Source of the DNA: Nocardia sp.
Lineage (GTDB): Bacteria > Actinomycetota > Actinomycetes > Mycobacteriales > Mycobacteriaceae
Reading direction: 5' to 3'
Assembly (NCBI GenBank): GCA_017354515.1
Contig: JAFMQT010000337.1
Coordinates: 1-5,498, forward strand
Length of the DNA: 5,498 nucleotides
Both the position numbers and the translations under genes were made by a program. Positions 1 through 5,498 of this stretch are shown piece by piece (positions within the stretch are counted from its first letter, which is position 1; each line of letters starts with the position of its first letter). The notes beneath the pieces were generated by a model that was given only the letters and a program-made list of their open reading frames with translations, was not told where the DNA came from and searched no databases.

Positions 1-1
1 A

Positions 2-2746
2 CGCCTGCGGGTGCCGATCGGCATCACTCCCGACGGCAGTCCGGTCGAAATCGATATCAAGGAATCGGCCGAGTACGGGATGGGCCCGCACGGATTGTGC
101 ATCGGTGCGACCGGTTCGGGAAAGTCGGAATTCCTGCGGACGCTGGTGCTCTCGATGGTGACGACCCACTCGCCGGACCAGCTCAATATGGTCCTGGTCG
201 ACTTCAAAGGTGGCGCCACCTTTCTCGGACTGGAATCGCTGGCACATGTCGCCGCGGTGATCACCAATCTGGAAGAGGAGATCGCCCTGGTCGACCGCAT
301 GAAGGACGCGCTGACCGGTGAGATGACCCGACGTCAGGAACTGTTGCGCTCGGCCGGGAACTTCGCCAACGTGACCGAATACGAACGGGCCCGCTCCGCC
401 GGGGCGCCGCTGGATCCGCTTCCGGCGCTGTTCATCGTGGTCGACGAGTTCTCCGAATTGCTGTCGCAGAAACCGGATTTCGCGGATCTGTTCGTGATGA
501 TCGGCCGGTTGGGGCGGTCGCTGCGGGTACATCTGCTGCTGGCCTCGCAGCGCCTGGAGGAGAACAAGCTGCGCGGCCTGGATTCGCATCTGTCCTACCG
601 GATCGGCCTGCGGACATTCTCCGCCAACGAATCCCGCGCGGTGCTGGGCATCACCGACGCTTACCACCTGCCCAGCGTTCCGGGTTCGGCATACCTCAAA
701 AGTGATGCCGACGATCCGCTGCGCTTCAACGCCTGCTACGTCTCGGGCGCTTACGAATCACCGATCAGCACCGAAACCGGCAGTGTCACAGACGGTTCGC
801 GCGACAACAGGCAGAAACCGGTCGTGTTCACCGCCGCGGCGGTGGAACTGCCCGAACCCGCGAGCGGTGACGAGGCGGCCCGCCGGCTGGCCGATCGCCT
901 GGAACTGCCGCCACCCCCCGGATCCCCGGAAGCGGCAGCGGAACTGCCACCGCCGCCCGGCGCCGCGGAAACCGTCCCGAAGACCCTGCTCAATGTGGTC
1001 GTCGAGCGCCTGCGCGGACACGGCCGTCCCGCGCACGAGGTGTGGTTGCCACCGCTGGACGAATCGCCCTCGGTGGATATGCTGCTGCCCGATCCGGATT
1101 GGCGTTCGCCGAATAATCGGCACGGTCAGCTGTGGTGGCCGATCGGGGTGATCGACAAACCCTACGAACAGCGCCGCGATGTGCTGATCGTGGATCTGTC
1201 GGCGGCGCAGGGCAATCTGGCGGTGGTCGGCGGACCGCAGTCGGGTAAGTCGACCACGCTGCGGTCGGTCATCATGGCCGCCGCGGCCACCCATACCCCC
1301 GAACAGGTTCAGTTCTACTGCCTGGATTTCGGTGGCGGAACGCTGGCCGGTCTGGCCGATCTGCCGCATGTGGGTTCGGTGTCCGGCCGGATGGATGTCG
1401 ACCGCGTTCGGCGTACGGTCGCGGAGATGCTGACCCTGCTGCATCAGCGCGAGGAGCGCTTCCGCGAGCTGGGGATCGAATCGGTGCACGAGTTCCGGCG
1501 CCGGAAAGCCGAACTGGCGCAACTGAGTCCGGGCGAACGGGCGGCCGATCCGCTGTCGCAGGATCTGTTCGGCGATGTCTTCCTGGTGGTGGACGGCTGG
1601 TCGACGATTCGATCCGAATACGATGTGCTGGAACCGGCCTTGAACGCGCTGGCGACCCAGGGCCTGTCCTATGGCATCCACCTGATGATCGCCGCCAGCC
1701 GCTGGGCCGAGATCCGGCCCGCGGTCAAGGATCTCGTGGGCACCCGGCTGGAATTGCGGCTGGGTGATCCGAGTGATTCCGAAATGGATCGCCGCACCGC
1801 GATTTTGGTGCCGATGGGCCGGCCCGGCCGCGGTCTGACCGCCGCCAAACTGCATATGCTCATTGCCCTGCCGCGGCTGGATTCCGACTCCGACCCGGGC
1901 ACGCTGCCGGACGGAATCGCGCTGGCCCGCAAGCAGTTCGCCGAGCTGTACGGTGACCGTCGCGCACCTCAGGTTCGGATGCTACCGCTGCGGGTCCCGC
2001 GTGCGACCGTGCTCGCCGAGGCGGCGCGGCGCGGTATCGAAAACGGTCCGACCAAGGCGATCATCGGCTTGGGGGAAAACGAATTGGAGCCGCTGGTCCT
2101 GGATTTCGACGCGCAGCCGCATCTGCTGGCGTTCGCGGACGTGGAGTGCGGAAAGACCACCCTGCTGCGCAATATCGTGCTCGGTGTCACCGAGAACGCC
2201 GATGCCGAACAGTCCCGCGTCATTCTCATCGACTACCGGCGCACCATGCTCGGGGTGCTCGAGGGCGACCAGCTGGCCGGTTACTCCACGTCGGCGCAGA
2301 CCTCCTTCGACATGATCAGGGAGGTCGCGAACTATCTGCGCCGCCGCATCCCCGGATCCGATATCACGCCGCAGCAGTTGCGCGAACGCAGCTGGTGGTC
2401 CGGGCCGGAGATCTACATCGTGGTCGACGATTACGATATGGTCGCCACCGGTTCCGGGAATCCGCTGGAGCCGCTGCTGGAATTCATTCCGCAGGCTCGC
2501 GATATCGGGATGCATCTGATCGTCACCCGCCGCTCCGGCGGCGCCGGCCGCGCCCTGTTCGACAAGGTGCTGGGCATGATGAAGGATCTGTCGGTCGACG
2601 CGCTGCTCATGTCCGCCCCCAAGGATGAGGGCAAACTGCTGGGCGATGTCCGATCGAGCAAATTGTCCCCCGGCCGCGGCACCCTGGTCTCGCGCGCCCG
2701 CGATAACGAGATGGTGCAGGTCAGCTACCTGCCGCCGGTGACCTAG
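2..2746 (+). CDS. eccC: Type VII secretion motor ATPase EccC, 5'-truncated (domains D1-D3)
   Basis: EccC is the FtsK/SpoIIIE-family motor of the ESX complex at the inner membrane; it recognises WXG100-type substrates and drives their export. About 914 residues are visible. Counting from the Val/GTG codon at 11 as residue 1, three P-loop domains follow in order. D1 has Walker A GATGSGKS at 32-39 and Walker B FIVVDE at 141-146. D2 has GGPQSGKS at 407-414 and VFLVVDG at 523-529. D3 has ADVECGKT at 709-716 and IYIVVDD at 801-807. Only D1 carries the Asp-Glu pair. A Pro-rich linker (about 298-318) separates D1 from D2. The frame is open to the left edge (R-L-R before the GTG), and the GTG lies inside the conserved strand just before D1, so it is an internal valine and not the start. 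The missing part should be roughly 400 residues with the transmembrane helices. D1 to D3 in one chain differs from the split EccCa/EccCb of ESX-1. The stop is TAG at 2744-2746. Family assignment is very secure; the ESX subtype cannot be told. Confidence 0.96.
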   Translation, partial: RLRVPIGITPDGSPVEIDIKESAEYGMGPHGLCIGATGSGKSEFLRTLVLSMVTTHSPDQLNMVLVDFKGGATFLGLESLAHVAAVITNLEEEIALVDRMKDALTGEMTRRQELLRSAGNFANVTEYERARSAGAPLDPLPALFIVVDEFSELLSQKPDFADLFVMIGRLGRSLRVHLLLASQRLEENKLRGLDSHLSYRIGLRTFSANESRAVLGITDAYHLPSVPGSAYLKSDADDPLRFNACYVSGAYESPISTETGSVTDGSRDNRQKPVVFTAAAVELPEPASGDEAARRLADRLELPPPPGSPEAAAELPPPPGAAETVPKTLLNVVVERLRGHGRPAHEVWLPPLDESPSVDMLLPDPDWRSPNNRHGQLWWPIGVIDKPYEQRRDVLIVDLSAAQGNLAVVGGPQSGKSTTLRSVIMAAAATHTPEQVQFYCLDFGGGTLAGLADLPHVGSVSGRMDVDRVRRTVAEMLTLLHQREERFRELGIESVHEFRRRKAELAQLSPGERAADPLSQDLFGDVFLVVDGWSTIRSEYDVLEPALNALATQGLSYGIHLMIAASRWAEIRPAVKDLVGTRLELRLGDPSDSEMDRRTAILVPMGRPGRGLTAAKLHMLIALPRLDSDSDPGTLPDGIALARKQFAELYGDRRAPQVRMLPLRVPRATVLAEAARRGIENGPTKAIIGLGENELEPLVLDFDAQPHLLAFADVECGKTTLLRNIVLGVTENADAEQSRVILIDYRRTMLGVLEGDQLAGYSTSAQTSFDMIREVANYLRRRIPGSDITPQQLRERSWWSGPEIYIVVDDYDMVATGSGNPLEPLLEFIPQARDIGMHLIVTRRSGGAGRALFDKVLGMMKDLSVDALLMSAPKDEGKLLGDVRSSKLSPGRGTLVSRARDNEMVQVSYLPPVT

Positions 2747-2772
2747 CCGATCCGGTTCAATGCCGATCCGGT

Positions 2773-2775
<3 letters not shown>
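2746..2775. repeat. 16-bp period tandem duplication spanning both stop codons
   Basis: The 14-mer gccgatccggttca occurs at 2746-2759 and again, identical, at 2762-2775, with 'at' between them. The first copy begins on the last base of the eccC TAG stop. The second ends on the complement of the TGA stop of the opposing gene. This looks like a recent slippage or duplication event. Each copy contains the imperfect palindrome ccgatccgg, too short for a useful hairpin. No function is known to me. Confidence 0.85.
2747..2772. other. Convergent intergenic gap between eccC and the EspI-like gene
   Basis: Only 26 bp separate the eccC TAG (2744-2746) from the TGA of the opposing gene (complement of 2773-2775). 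The gap has no T-tract and no strong hairpin, so no intrinsic terminator can be called for either gene. It is largely made of a short tandem duplication. The two transcripts probably overlap at their 3' ends, which is an inference from the spacing. Confidence 0.8.

Positions 2776-5498
<2,723 letters not shown>

Noticed and set aside
11..13. GTG at 11 as the start codon of the EccC gene
   Set aside because: The frame is open to the left edge, the codon falls within the conserved segment preceding the D1 P-loop, and EccC proteins carry membrane helices well upstream of this point.
758..1855. Long minus-strand open frame (365 codons) inside eccC
   Set aside because: It lies opposite conserved EccC domains D1-D2, is rich in His/Arg/Gln as expected of an antisense shadow in GC-rich DNA, and shows no family motif.

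Overview
The window is GC-rich actinobacterial DNA. Its two genes are both components associated with a type VII (ESX) secretion system. Gene content, GC-ending codon use and the single-chain EccC architecture point to Mycobacteriales, most likely Nocardia or a close relative. The genus is an inference; no marker in the window fixes it.

Layout: positions 2-2746 (+ strand) hold the 3' two thirds of eccC, the FtsK/SpoIIIE-type motor ATPase. All three C-terminal ATPase domains are present; the N-terminal membrane part lies left of the window. After a 26-bp gap comes a convergent gene, read right to left from the right edge of the window to 2773. It encodes a large EspI-like protein: more than 600 residues of Pro/Ala/Gln/Thr-rich, probably disordered sequence followed by a MinD/ParA-type P-loop ATPase. 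Its frame stays open through the right edge, so its N-terminus is also missing. Both gene starts, and therefore their promoters and ribosome binding sites, are outside the window.

The gap between the stop codons carries a 16-bp tandem duplication. The disordered part of the EspI-like gene contains several in-frame repeat tracts: a hexanucleotide Ala-Pro tract, an 18-bp ETTAPP-type tract, a Gln/Pro/Tyr-rich block of about 100 residues, and a direct repeat 189 bp apart.

How they fit together: EccC powers substrate export through the ESX membrane complex. EspI-type ATPases are encoded in ESX loci, and in Mycobacterium tuberculosis EspI is reported to modulate ESX-1 according to ATP level. The window therefore looks like part of an ESX locus with its motor and a putative cytosolic regulatory or positioning ATPase. 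No esx, PE/PPE, eccB, eccD, eccE or mycP gene is visible. I see no RNA gene, mobile element or CRISPR array. I did not find a clearly new system; the most unusual element is the size and repeat content of the EspI-like N-terminal region.
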